Source: Bemisia tabaci (lineage: Eukaryota > Arthropoda > Insecta > Hemiptera > Aleyrodidae). Taken from it: a stretch of 64,000 nucleotides of DNA. Where the stretch lies: assembly GCF_918797505.1 (NCBI RefSeq), contig NC_092793.1:74273912-74337911 (forward strand). Direction: 5' to 3'. Shown in pieces: positions 22,709-33,916 of the stretch. Position numbers and translations under genes: made by a program. The first letter of the stretch is position 1. Each line of letters begins with the position of its first letter. Below the pieces are notes generated by a model. That model was given only the letters and a program-made list of their open reading frames with translations, ran no database searches and was not told where the DNA came from.

Positions 22709-25700
22709 CTGAAAAAATTTCAAAGAGCTGTTTTTCTTTTTCTTTTCAAAATTGGCCTAAATTTAATCCTGTTTGTCTGTTCGCTATTTTATATTTTTCA
22801 AGGTATATAGTCACCAAAAATGACGCAAAGTTGGTATCGAGGTGTGCGTTATGTACAGTTACAGGAATAGAAACTGAATTCGTCTCTAGCAGGTTCCAAC
22901 TCGAATTTTTTTTTTTTTTTATTTGAGGTTTCTAGTCATAATAAGTAGTTTTTTTCATCTATATGCAAGTTGACACATTCTTAAAATAAACGGCTGGAAT
23001 GGCATTCTGCTGAAACCAAGATACGTAGTATGAAACAATGCAAAAATTAAGCTTAAATCTTGATTTTAAGAATCGAAAGATGAACGAACAGCGCATATAA
23101 TAAATATTTGTACATATGATCCTAGGCGTGACCCTCCGATGTTCTCTGAAAGTTGGGCCGCATTCTGTAGGGCGGCAATGAGGAAACCCCTAATATAATA
23201 TTTCAATCGATTTGGATCGATATTTCGATTGCAATCATCCAACCATTTAATTCTCATTAGATCAATGTTTAGTTTCCTTCTCAGTTTATATCCATGCTTT
23301 ATATCCACAACCATGAGAAGTTTTACCCTGGAACGTCTTAAAACCCACCCGAAAAAATGAGCCCCACCTTAAAATGTGCTAATACATTCCTTACCTTTCA
23401 TCAAACATTACGGCCTCTAAGGTGGACTTGACTTTTTCGAACTTTGAAAGCTCCTCTGGCAGCAAGCGTAAACCGATCTTTGCATCAACCATTTTAGCAA
23501 CTACCCCTCTTTGGTCTCCGTACCATGGTATTCCTACTGTCGGGACACCATAGTGAACTGCTTCTTGAAAACTCTGAAGACCTCCTTGCATTATGAAAAT
23601 CTTTACTTTTGGATGCGCTGCAAAAATAATCGTTGGATTATAATCAACTAAATGAAATAATATCAGTGAGGGTGGATACAAAGTATAAATGGATTTGCAC
23701 TGCTACAGAGAAAACGAACTCATGCTGTGTTTAGTGCTGATTTTATCATGCGCGTCAAAAGGTTTGAAAATATGCATTGAGTCGTTCATGTGGCGACCGT
23801 TTTAATAATTATCGGCCTTCATTATTATTACTGGATAAAAATTACCAAACTTTTTCTCCCGAAGCTTCAAAGTAAAATGGCAATGTGAGTTATTTCAAGA
23901 ACCAAAGCGTTAACGCCTTGGTTTTGAAATGAGACGTAAGTATTTGAACCAGTAAACTCATGCGTGCATTTACGATACTTGCATGTGAAACGCCCAAAAG
24001 ATTGCAGCACATTTTCATAAGTTTCAAAACAATATGCTCTGCACAAGCGTCTTGATTGAATAAATTAATGCAAATCAAAATAATGGATGAAATCAATGAC
24101 ACTTGGGTTAATGGATTTAAATTATTGAAATTGAAATTTATCAATCTTATCTTAAACTATATAATGAATGGCATTAAGGACCTAGAACGCTTTCTTGAGG
24201 CATCCATTTCTGAGTTAAAATATTCGGAGATTGTCCTGGGATTTTGCCATCCGCTTCCCATTTCCAAAGAACTCTGTATCCGGGAGACAACTCTTGGAAA
24301 AATTTCACAAAATTGTCTCTTGCACTCTCGGGTAGCGATTTGCTTTTTACGTTGCCCCCGAGACAAAAATAAATTACACCCTTCTCTGCGCCATCGAGCC
24401 ATTCCTGTAGGTTCTGGAACATGAAAGTTCACAATTACATCTTGCATGCTAAAATTAAACTTTCAAGACAGAGAGACGAATCAATGAATTATGAGTGATA
24501 TTTTAGGAGCGTCGAACTTGACACCCTCTTCAATTATTTCCTCATTGGAAAAGTGATGATTCCTGCCTGCTCGCGTATGGGGTATAAAGTATGGTCAGTT
24601 AGACACCATAAGTCTGCCAAAATGTGTGGGTAGAACAACTTAATGTGGGAAAATGTATTCAAATCGTAGTCTTGTAAGTGCCTCTGACAGTTTAGTATAA
24701 ATATCATCAGGACTCTGATTAACTTTATATGAAATTTGGTTAGTTGTATAATTATTATCAAGTATTATCAACCTCCTTTGTTCTGGACTCTTCTTACTGT
24801 CACTATCAGGAATATTCATTGGTTACAGAGATACAAAGTTTTGTACAGCAGCCCGAGACAATGGTAACAGTAGGCTAACAAGACAGCAAACAGTAGACAG
24901 AAACGTCTCGGTTTTTTAATTGTGTATTTTTGCCTTGTTTTCCGTTTTCCCCCTTTGTTTGCCTATACTGTTTGATTGGGTACTTTATATCTAAATGTAG
25001 GAAGGGGGAGGGGGGCAACACTTACTTTTGGTAATGCTGGGGGTGACTTAAGGTGCAACGGTCCGACTTCGACGACGTTTGGTGCTAAAAGTCTTGGATA
25101 GAAATACAACGGGTTGGAGGTCACCAGAACCAAGCTAACATTACTCCAGCAACCTTCGACTAGGTTTTCAGCTTCCGCACCGTAGTTATCTTTGAAAAAG
25201 CGCCGAGCGGCACTTTCGAACACCCCTGAACTCATGGATAGAAAGTAAGAGTAGAAAATCCAGTTTTCGAGCTTTTCCCAAAAGCTCATTCTGTCGGTGT
25301 AGGGGCTGAGAATGGTCGGCACGAAAGAGAGATGCATCCTGCTTCCGATATGGTTCTCGTTGTGATCGACGGCTACTGTCGTCATTGATATAATCGGAGC
25401 GGCTTCGCTTAAAAGTCTCAGCATCCCGCACCCCCAAGGGATGCAAAGGGATTCAACGATGACCACATCAAATTTTAATTTTTCTGATTCGACTCGCCTG
25501 GAACAACAAAACATGATTAAAAATGAAATAACTGCCTCGATAGATCCCGGTTGTGCTGATACATTCCACAGAATTGGAGTGTGCGGTTTGCTGAGGCAGA
25601 TTTCACTAACCTGTATCCCTGAAAATCCGCGAGCACGGAAATACATCTATCTCTTCAATGGTTTAAGAAAAAAATACCGATAATTTCAGTAGTGCAGTTG

Positions 25701-26896
25701 GTTGTGGAATTATGGATGGAAGAAAAAATATGCACACTCTTTTGATAGTCGTAAAAAGGTTCTGAGTATTTTTGTTATTCACGGGTGATGTAAAATCATC
25801 AAAATAACCATACTGCCATAAGAAGTTTCCGAGATATTACGAAATATTGCAGCACCACAAAATAGCATCGGAGCCCGACTCAAAAAACTATATTTTTCTT
25901 TGAGTTCTGGTACCGTTTTTTTTTTTTGCCACTATCACCTAGCTTCCTCGTGATATAGCTATTTTTAGTGAAATTAATAAAGACTTTTGAAATTTTTGAC
26001 ACTGATCTGTGGAAGATATCAAATTTACTATACGAAAAAACAGAAATTGAAACTCATCCTATTACGAAGTATGACTGTTGAAAACGTTTCCATTACATTT
26101 AATGGTATTCTTCAAATTTGAATAGTATTTTCCCTTCCTCTAAAAGTTTGATCATTTTATGATGAATGATATCACACGGCATGTAAATATTTGTCTGGTT
26201 TTAAGAAATACAAGTATGAGAATGAGAGTATTTTAGACCATACTTACTTTTTGAACTTTTTAAACGGCTCGCTTAAGAATTGTTTTCCAGGGATTTCTGC
26301 CATGGGGACCATAAAGTCTTTTATTCCCCACTTTGGAATCTCACGTTGAAAGTTCACGACGTCATCCGTCTTTACATCTGAGAAATATTCGTATGAGAAT
26401 GAGACATCCACGTAGGTATAATTTTCATTGCCCTCCAAGCCCTGCGCATGAGAATACAAATTCAGTCAATGATATGTCACTAAGCCTTGAAATTACCAAG
26501 CGATAAATAGGGCTGAGCTAAATGTAGGGGACAGGTAAAAAATTTGATTTTATGATTCCTGTCAATACAAGAAAAGTGATCACGTTAGTCGGTTAGTTTC
26601 ATGCAATGAATCTGATTTTATTAAAACGTGGGCTTTTCCTTTTATTTTTTATCCAACATTTTTTGTTGCTTGTTTACGTTTCTTGTGCCCTTAATGTATC
26701 TTTCGATGTATTGACTTACCAAAACGATATTGGGGCTGACTGCAAACACTTGATGACCCAACTGAACCAACTTTTCTGTTAGAGCCATTATCGGTCGCTG
26801 ATGACTAAAACTAGGTGTTGGGTATAAAACCAAAATTTTAAAGGCTCCGGCGCCAGAGCCAAAAGCCACCATGAAAAAAATGAGCCGCTGTATCAT
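22426..26896 (-). CDS. UDP-glycosyltransferase (complete, six coding exons)
   Basis: Joining 26896-26720, 26441-26248, 25497-25026, 24413-24182, 23617-23395 and 22708-22426 gives 526 codons plus stop, the usual length for insect UDP-glycosyltransferases. Every intron begins GT and ends AG and all phases match. Members of this GT1 family move a sugar from a UDP-sugar to small lipophilic molecules (plant toxins, pigments, hormones) at the lumenal side of the ER membrane. Visible features: signal peptide 1-18; catalytic-type His32 in SFSHQRP; PYTDRMSFWE at 189-198; RLLAPNVVEVGPLHLK at 259-274; WKWE and WMPQ (331-334, 351-354); UDP-sugar signature 366-394 ending GDQ; membrane segment about 487-508; short basic tail ending KKQH, a KKxx-type ER retrieval signal. 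Odd: the usual TH before GG is MQ (368-369). The substrate cannot be told. Introns are 278-750 bp. No pseudogene damage is seen. Confidence 0.95.
23066..23314. other. UGT intron 5 interior: no exon
   Basis: A minus-strand frame of 82 codons lies between exons 5 and 6, but the two exons join in frame without it and it has no UGT-like residues. I read it as intron. Confidence 0.8.
23395..23617 (-). CDS. UGT coding exon 5: signature region
   Basis: Codes residues 359-433 (shared codons at both ends). Carries HPKVKIFIMQGGLQSFQEAV and GVPTVGIPWYGDQ, the UGT signature that binds the UDP-sugar donor. The D393-Q394 pair that contacts the sugar is kept. The acceptor is TTTTTGCAG and the donor GTAAGG (phase 2). 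Confidence 0.95.
24182..24413 (-). CDS. UGT coding exon 4: start of the UDP-sugar-binding domain
   Basis: Codes residues 282-358 plus one base: NLQEWLDGAEKGVIYFCLGG, then VLWKWEADGKIPGQ and WMPQESVL. The acceptor TGTTCCAG is good. The donor is GTCCTT, which fits U1 poorly beyond GT, but the phase (1) and the join to AHPKVK in exon 5 restore the family sequence VLAHP, so the border is firm. Confidence 0.93.
24904..24962. repeat. MITE fragment in UGT intron 3
   Basis: Matches one end of the element at 42394-42664: CGTCTCGGTTTTTTAATTG and GCCTTGTTTTCCGTTTTC follow the same order. Only this end is present. Confidence 0.6.
25026..25497 (-). CDS. UGT coding exon 3
   Basis: Codes residues 124-281. 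The acceptor is TTGTTCCAG and the donor GTAAGT (phase 0). Contains KFDVVIVES, SPYTDRMSFWEKLENW and SNPLYFYPRLLAPNVVEVG, all hallmark segments of insect UGTs. The open frame runs past both splice sites, so its apparent ends at 24963 and 25646 are intronic. Confidence 0.95.
26248..26441 (-). CDS. UGT coding exon 2
   Basis: Codes residues 60-123 plus two bases of codon 124, beginning GLEGNENYTYVDVSFSY. The acceptor is ATGCGCAG and the donor GTAAGT. This acceptor-binding half of the protein is the least conserved part of the family, so the call rests on phase, position and the aromatic-rich pattern after the first strand. Confidence 0.88.
26720..26896 (-). CDS. UGT coding exon 1: signal peptide and acceptor-side start
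   Basis: Codes residues 1-59. The start ATG is the first in frame before a hydrophobic signal sequence (LIFFMVAFGSGAGA). The exon then gives FKILVLYPTPSFSHQRPIM, the first beta strand and the loop with the catalytic-type histidine. It ends in phase 0 at a strong donor, GTAAGT. Untranslated upstream exons are possible but cannot be placed. Confidence 0.92.
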
Positions 26897-27044
26897 TTTA
26901 GATTCAGGAGGAGACTTTTTGGCGAATTAAATTCGGGATTGTATTCCCATCGCTCAATGACAAACTTTGAAACCACACCGCCAAAAGGATATAAACGAAC
27001 GCGAAAGAGATCCGGATCGGCCAAATGTACAAGATACTGTGAAC

Positions 27045-27078
<34 letters not shown>

Positions 27079-30000
27079 TTATTTGGTCGTACTTTTAGAG
27101 CAAGAAGGGATAAGTAATTTGACACATGCAATTAATAAAACGGACACTTTCACGGGAGACGTTTGATAATAACTATCCGACGTAGTGCATTGTGAGAGAT
27201 GCATCTGAGGAAAATTGACATAAGGCCTTATCTTTGCTGATACCTCAATATGCAGTTTAATCGGGAGGCCACTTACATATCAATGCTGTAGTTAAGTATG
27301 AATTTAACGGTTCAATCCACCGAACAGCAGTAAACAATGAGTGATGATAAAGCTAATTTGAATCCGGATCGAATAAAGATCATTTCATAATTGTTTGCTT
27401 CCCTTTAAACCCCAACCTACTGGAAGCTTCTTGATTTTTAGGAATGTTTAAAACTTTTAAATCCCCGCCCTCCTCTAAATGAAAAATTAAGGCATCAATA
27501 CACTCAAATTTCGCATGGATTTTCTTCATGGGTATCGCGCAGTGCCGTATAACGTTATCCACCGCGGCAAAAATGACAAAACTGCCAAATATTTATATCA
27601 GCAGTTATGAATTGATATGTATTGATAAGTGATAACGAAGGCCAAATTATCAAGCGAAGGTGTTGGGTAGTTGGTTTCGTAAGTCACAGGCGGAGGAAGA
27701 GATGTTTATCATTGACAATGAAAAAGTGACTATACGATAGCACAGTTACGGAGCTGGTGGGGTGAATCTCCACTAAAAGTGGTTACATCGGGCAGGGAGA
27801 GGGAGGGTGGAAGACTGAGAGGGTGGATGCCTGAAGGGGGATGCGTGCGCGTGAGAAACGGCTAAAGGGGCGGAAGCTGCAATTGGGCGATTTTGTCAAC
27901 TTGCTGTAAATCTGACATCGAGTTTTCAGTTGATGCACAGGGATGCACCCGCGCCCGCCTGTGTAAAATGCGAAGGGGCCTTGAAAGTCGTGAATATTTC
28001 ATCAACAGTGCTAATTTGACGAAACTGTCACTTGTCAGTTGCAGATGTCGATTTGAATGACACCCCGCTCCGTACCCTGTACCTGACTTTCAATTGGAAA
28101 CGCCGCATGAGATTTGTGCGTTATGAAAGATTCAAATCGTTTGCATAAGGGCCCCGCAGGGCATGTGGCATAAGCTTTAGTTTTTGACATCAACTTTAGG
28201 GGTCTAAAATGAACTTAAACCGTGAGTTACTACCCGTCACTTTAATTTTTCAAAGAATTTATGTTTAAATGACCTGTAGCAGTATTGTGATAATCCCCAA
28301 TATTCTTTGTTTTCTCAATAGATGGAGTAAAATCAGACCGAATACCAATACCTGCCAAAAGTCGTCGATTATTAAATGATTGAAATGGATGATCCTGGAC
28401 GCCATTTGGTAAAATTGAACTACTATCATAGCAATGCTGCTAAGTTTACGCATCTTCTCTTACCTTACATGCAAAATCTTTAAATCTCGAAAATTTAGGA
28501 ACTGTCCACATGTTTTGGCACCGAAAAATTTTTAAATAAATTATGAATTTTATTCGGGTATTTAATTCATTTATCAACTTGCAGTTAATTTACTTTAAAC
28601 GAACACGGTCTCATCTATTGCATTTAGATGGCAAAAGCTCTATCCCACAAAATGCAGTTCCAGGGAAAAATGCGTCTTTCTGACTACGCAGTTAGAAAAA
28701 AGTATCTGATACCTTGTGTTAATGAGGAAGAGATTACAATGTAAACTAAACATTCTATTGATACCCTTTGATTCGTTTTTTTTTTGCGGTTAAACAGACC
28801 AAATATTTTTGTTGAAAAATCCAAAACCGTGAAAAGTCGACATACGGCTAGAATTCAATCCAAATCTTGCAGTAGACAATTCGATGCGCTGCTAGCCACG
28901 CGCAAGTGGCAACCATTGAACGGAAATGGGGAACTAGGTCAGTAGTAGCCTTTCTTATGAGATGTCTCGGAATAACCTGAGATCTGAAAAAAATGACCGA
29001 AACATTTCTCGATCAACCAAATTATTGTGGTTAATCTAATCGAAATAAAACCAAGCCAAAATGAACAAACTCAAGGCAATTTCCAACTGTGTATATTTCC
29101 TGTCGCAGCACGACCGTGGAACTCTAAGGAAGAAGGTGCTGCATGCGGTTCCCCATTTAAATAACCCTCTTAGCGGATCTTAGCAAAAAAAATCACGTCA
29201 ATCCCTAAGAAAAACGTAAATATCATTAAACACATTTCCATTAAGGGAGACGCTGCAATATTCTGCCCTTCGTTGATTTATGCGCCCTCTCGTCCTGCTA
29301 AGAGCTGAAAGACGCCCGCTGTTGCTTCTCAAAGGATGCACGCAGGGGATTTTTTAAGAGAAACCTCATTTTTAAACCCACAACCCCAATCGCCTCTCCT
29401 CCTGAGTTGTCTGTTTGAAAAAGGTTTCTTTTTCTTTTATCTTTCTTTTTAAAACTTTACCCCACGTAGGCGAGCGGTACAGTCGATTTTGTTCCTAAAA
29501 TTATCAACACTGTTTACATGTGTGTGTGAGTTATTGGCCGCGACTACAAATCGACGTCATCACATACAAAACGAACTCTGCAGATGCGTTAAACTTACGT
29601 TGCGAAGGATCTCGATTGCCAAAAAGTACTGAAAAATGGTCAGAAACATGTTTTTAAAGTAAGGATGGCGTTATTTGCTGGTGCCGTAGCGTCAAACAAA
29701 ACTGTATTTGTCAGTGACATTACCCCACACTCCCATTCAAAAATTTTTATAGCATCGCAAAGATGAAATTACCGGGTATTGTTTTTTTCCTCGCTAATCG
29801 GAAAACTATCTACCGGTAAGGTGACTTTAATGTCTTCCTTTTTTTACCCCTAGTCGGAAAACTTCCTACCGATAGGGTGGAAGCACTGATTCATTGTGGA
29901 GTGAAAGAGTCACCAAATGCACTGACTTCATTTCGTACACTCCGTGACTCTTTCTGAGTTCATTCACATTGAATCTGAGTCGCGAACATTGTCAAAAATA

Positions 30001-31325
30001 ATAATTTTCTGCTTTCATGTTGAATGCAACATTGGATCAACTTTGACTCTTCCTTTGAGTCAAATTTAATTCTGAAATGACCCCAGTTGATTGTAGCTTA
30101 CTTTAATTAGTACTTTCAAGTGCATCTATATAGGATTTACGACTCTATCTACAAATCGATTGAATCGGCTTATCTTATATGGGAAAAAGTAGCATTACTT
30201 TTATCAGAGTAAGCAAAAAAAAAAAAGAACGCTATGCAAAACTGTTTACGCCGAACATGGCTAAATTTTACAACCCTGCGCGAGTGTGCACAGGAGGGAT
30301 GGGCAGCGGCAAGCCGGAAGCACCCTGGCCCAGATAAGCAGAAATCCCTGCAGATGCGCCGGGCGTGGGCGCCCGAGGATTTTCTGACCTGCCCCAAGCC
30401 CCGACAGTCAAGAGACTTAATGGTTTCCTCCCTCTCCAGTTTTCGTATTAACAAATAACACATGTCTCAAGTTCATCAAAATACCCTTCTCGCCTCCACC
30501 TCCCCCCCCCGTCCCCCGCTGAGTCGTCTCAGGGACTGAAAATCTGGAACTTATTTTCAGGTCTGGTCCGCGGCGGCGATGTTGACGCGACAGAGCGAGG
30601 TGCGTTATGTCACCTGCTGGAGGGCTTCTCATTTTTATGAAAACAAAAATGGCGCGGCAGCTGTCAGCGTGCTACGCTCATTACATCCTGTTTCGCTTAT
30701 CATTATGTCAGTCCGAAGCGAGGGGCGGTTTTTTCGGTCGCTTCATTTCTGGTCCTCTGCATGACAGGGCTCCATGCAGTCGTTTCCCAGGAACCCAGAC
30801 GAAAGGACGTAACTGCATTGTAACGTTGCTGAATATACCCTTGCGATTGTATTTTTACCAGGAAATTGTTGGATTGATTCTGATTGAAAATTTCATTGTT
30901 CTGGTTTCTTGAGGATACTATCAGATTTTGAACGGAAATTGCACGGGCAATTTCTTGTAAAATATTGAATTAAATGTGTCAACTTTGCAACCTCGGGATG
31001 CTGTTACGCTCTTTCTTCTGTAAACGACGAAATGCAGTTCCCGGGTCTTCTTCCGCGCTGGCGTGAGATGTCTCAATGTTCCTCGATTATGAAGTGGATC
31101 GCATTGAATTTTTTCATTCTTCCTCTTTTCAAATTCTAGTTTTATGAGATGGGATAGAGCCAGGGCTGTCAAACACTAAATGCAAAGTGGTATGAATACA
31201 TTTCTGCGAGACGCGTAGTTAAATGCCTTTCTCTCTTTTACTCTTCCTCCTTCTCATTTTCCTCCCTTTTCAGAGATTATACGGGGCCTGGATCCCTTGA
31301 CTTCCAAACTTTCCTCCGAAAGGAA
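26897..31325. other. Upstream flank of the UGT gene and long unannotated stretch
   Basis: Contains an A run at 27050-27076. No TATA box or start site could be fixed. No second glycosyltransferase exon was found upstream, so if this gene belongs to a cluster the neighbours lie elsewhere. Short frames at 27380-27562, 28265-28453 and 30170-30912 have no recognisable family. Confidence 0.45.
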
Positions 31326-31508
31326 TACTTTTCCAGGGCCGGATTAAGGGGGTGGCCACATGGGCCGCGGCCCATGGCGGCAAATCTATAGGGGGCGGCA
31401 AATTTTTCAATTTTTTTAAATAATAGGTATAAAAAAAATCGGATTTAGAAAAAAAAAACGAGATAGGGCGACAAAATCTCTAATTTTCTGAGAGTATAGT
31501 AATTTCTA

Positions 31509-32525
31509 CGAGGGTCATCCAAAAAGTAAGTTTTCCTACCTTGTATCTTCCGAACGAAAAGAGATAAATCAAATCGGTAAAAAGGCACATATTAAGCATA
31601 CTCTTAGCTTTAAAACAAGCTTAAGTTTTCGAAAATCGGTTAAGGGGTTCGCGAGTAAACTTAATTTTACTGAGACAACCTCCTGTAGACGTGCCCACCT
31701 CCGGGGTCAGGATGAGCGGAGAGTCAATTATAGAAGACTCGGGTTATCGCCTCTATACATCATATCAACAAGAAATGTTAAAGTTTTCATTGAGTAACTA
31801 CCTTACAAGTAGTTAGTAGTAGTTACCTTACTTTTTGACGTAGTCTTCACATCTTCTTTGACATTTTTGGTATCATTACAGCAGCTTCTTGACGCCCTCG
31901 TCTTGGGAATCGTCGATGAAGATCTCGTCTTGGCTCCGAAACTAGTCATTGACAGCGATCTGCCCTCCCAAATCAGTTGCTTTGCGTAGGGAAATTTTCC
32001 CCCAATCCTTCAAACTTTCGTACTTTAGCTTCATGTGACTTTCATTTGTTCCCGAGCGGAAAAACCTCCACGATGGAAGCGATTTTCAACCGATTCAGAG
32101 GTACAGATCGCTGTCAATGACTGGTTTCAGAGTCAAGGCGAAAGCCTCTACGCGGAAGGCATCAAGAAGCTGCCACGATGATACCAGAAATATCAAAAAA
32201 GATGTGGAGACTATGTCAAAAAGTAAGGTAAGGTCTACTCAATAAAAACATTAAAATTCTTTGTTGATGTGATGTATAGAGGCGATAACCCGAGTATTAT
32301 ATAGTCGACTCTCCGCGCATCCTGACCCCGGAGGTGGGCACGCGGCAACAGGAGGTTGTCTCAGTAAAATTAAGTTTACTCGCGAACCCCTTAACCGATT
32401 TTCAAAAACTTGAGCTTATTTTAAAGCTTAAAGTATGACTAATAAGTGCCTTTTTACCGATTTGATTTATCTCTTTTCGTTCGGAAGGTACAAGGTAGGG
32501 AAACTTACTTTTTGGATGACCCTCG
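31509..32525. mobile_element. Palindromic mariner-like element with two inverted transposase C-termini
   Basis: The termini CGAGGGTCATCCAAAAAGTA and its inverse lie between TA at 31507-31508 and 32526-32527. The arms (about 31509-31960 and 32103-32525) are inverted copies of one another with noticeable divergence. The right arm encodes, on plus, VNDWFQSQGESLYAEGIKKL, a stop, and GDYVKK, the C-terminal end of a mariner transposase. The left arm encodes the corresponding, differently decayed segment on minus (GVKKLL, EDYVKK). Both ends therefore derive from the 3' side of a mariner and the 5' half is absent. It cannot be autonomous. Confidence 0.88.
32065..32227 (+). pseudogene. Mariner transposase C-terminal fragment (right arm)
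   Basis: Plus-strand reading STDSEVQIAVNDWFQSQGES, then LYAEGIKKLPR, a stop, then CGDYVKK. This matches the known end of mariner transposases (VxDWFxxQxxxFFxxGIxKLxxR, then GDYVxK). An inverted, more decayed counterpart lies at about 31850-31965 on minus. No catalytic residues are included. Confidence 0.8.
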
Positions 32526-32677
32526 TACTTTTGTCGTCTTTCAGTGATACAAGAAACAGCACCTTTAATTAGTCGAGTTAAGAGAGAAACCAAACACGCA
32601 ATTTGGCCTGGAACGGCGCGACTTACCTAGAGAGAACTGATGACGAGGACTCGCGGCGATCGGCATGTAATACATAT

Positions 32678-32890
32678 ATTAGCGCCTACAAGACTGCACG
32701 AATACTTCACGCATTGCATCAAACACAGTGCGGTCATTGCGGACAGCGTGAAACGGATAGCGCCTGCAAGAATGCACGAATACCTCACGCATTGCGGCAA
32801 ACACAGTGCGATCAGCGTGAGACGCATAGCGCCTACAAGACTGCGTGAATACTTCACGCATTGCGTCAAACACAGTGCGGTCTGCGAGGC
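32678..32890. repeat. Minisatellite inside the hAT-like element
   Basis: Three units of about 60-75 bp: GCGCCTACAAGACTGC(A/G), then TACTTCACGCATTGC, then AAACACAGTGCGGTC, with a variable link (ACAGCGTGAAACGxATA). A similar array is at 43800-44035 and two units at 655-795. Confidence 0.85.
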
Positions 32891-33284
32891 GCGGCGGCGG
32901 AAGTTAAAATCATTAATCCACTTTTATGTTTGTTCTTTCATAATTTTTCGTTCATTTCTTATGAATGGAAGGCCTTGTCCTTATGCCTTTTTCATACAGA
33001 AATAGGTTTACGAAACTTAACTTTCGCGCAAAGTTCCGTGAACTTTTGCTAGTAGTGTTGACAGGACTTTCCCAAAAAATCTGTGTTCAACACCAGTAAA
33101 CGCGTCTTATGCACCCCTCCCCCGCTGGCACGTTCATTTGATGGTTTTCATTGATGTTTCAAGACGAATGAGAAGGGGGCGGCAAAATACAGCGGCCCAT
33201 GTTGCGGCAAGTAGGTAAATCCGGCCCGGTACTTTTCTACAATTTTTGGGAAAGGGGTCCTTCCCAGGCCCCAAGACCGAAAGT

Positions 33285-33423
33285 TCCGCGTGTTGCAACC
33301 GCTGTTCCGGCCTCTGAACCCGGAGCGGTCGAAGTTACAGCTCCAGCTGCAGCACCCGGAATTTTCGGCCTCCGAGCCCGGAACGGACGGTATGTCTGTG
33401 TGCAGACCATAACTTTTTCAGTG
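33285..33423. repeat. Right part of a CACTGAA-type MITE
   Basis: CCGGCCTCTGAACCCGGAGC and a right end CTTTTTCAGTG followed by TA match the element at 1202-1378. The left end is absent. Confidence 0.55.
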
Positions 33424-33535
33424 TATAAGACACAAATCCTCTGCAACTATTCCTGCACCAAGGATGCTCTCTGGCCTAACTTAAAAATTAAAGGCGAGAT
33501 TGGAGTGCGCATAACCCCAATGCTCCCCTCTTGAC

Positions 33536-33916
33536 AATGGAGATGTTGCATGCGTGAGAAATTTGCGATTTGACTGTTGATTTCTTATGCAAAAGTTCGC
33601 GAAAAACACAATTGGTGCCACTGGTTTTCTCTGAAATCAACTCCCAAGTTCAAAAAAAGCTCTCAAGTTGAGGCCAAAATGGAGGGGATATCAATGAATT
33701 TGCTCCCTATCTTTGCATGGAGAGTTCGTCTTGATGTAGAAGTGGACTCTCAGGATAGCGTGGGATATCTCCTCCATTTTGGCCTCAACTTGAGAGCTTT
33801 TTGAGCTTGGGAGTTGATTTCAGATAAAACCAGTGGCACCATCGTGTTTCTCGCAAACTTTTAAATAAGAATCAACGGTCAAATCGCAAACTCCTCACAC
33901 ATGCAACATCTCCATT
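33536..33916. mobile_element. Foldback MITE, nearly full palindrome
   Basis: AATGGAGATGTTGCATG at the left and its inverse at the right. Further inward, GCCACTGGTTTTxTCTGAAATC, CAAGTTGAGGCCAAAATGG and GATATC all recur inverted. The arms are about 155 bp and the spacer about 70 bp (33693-33763). No coding capacity. Confidence 0.88.

Larger units (their letters stand above)
31334..33229. mobile_element. Non-autonomous hAT-like element (CAGGGCCGGATT) carrying a mariner insertion
   Basis: The left end CAGGGCCGGATT pairs with the right end AATCCGGCCCGG. A perfect 8-bp target duplication TACTTTTC lies at 31326-31333 and 33230-33237. The element is interrupted by a palindromic mariner at 31509-32525 and includes a short minisatellite array at 32680-32890. 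Removing the insertion leaves about 0.88 kb, the same size as the copy at 43412-44334. No transposase frame. Confidence 0.92.

Noticed and set aside
23066..23314. Extra UGT exon between exons 5 and 6
   Set aside because: Exons 5 and 6 join in phase and give the conserved C-terminal segment without it.
24157..24447. Longer minus frame overlapping UGT exon 4
   Set aside because: It is a shifted frame of the real exon. The frame giving NLQEWLDGAEKGVIYFCLGG is the coding one.
25186..25446. Minus frame inside UGT exon 3
   Set aside because: Shadow frame of the exon; its sequence has no family pattern.
32678..32890. Possible CRISPR-like repeat array
   Set aside because: Units are diverged and spacers are themselves repeated. 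It is a minisatellite inside a eukaryotic hAT-like element.
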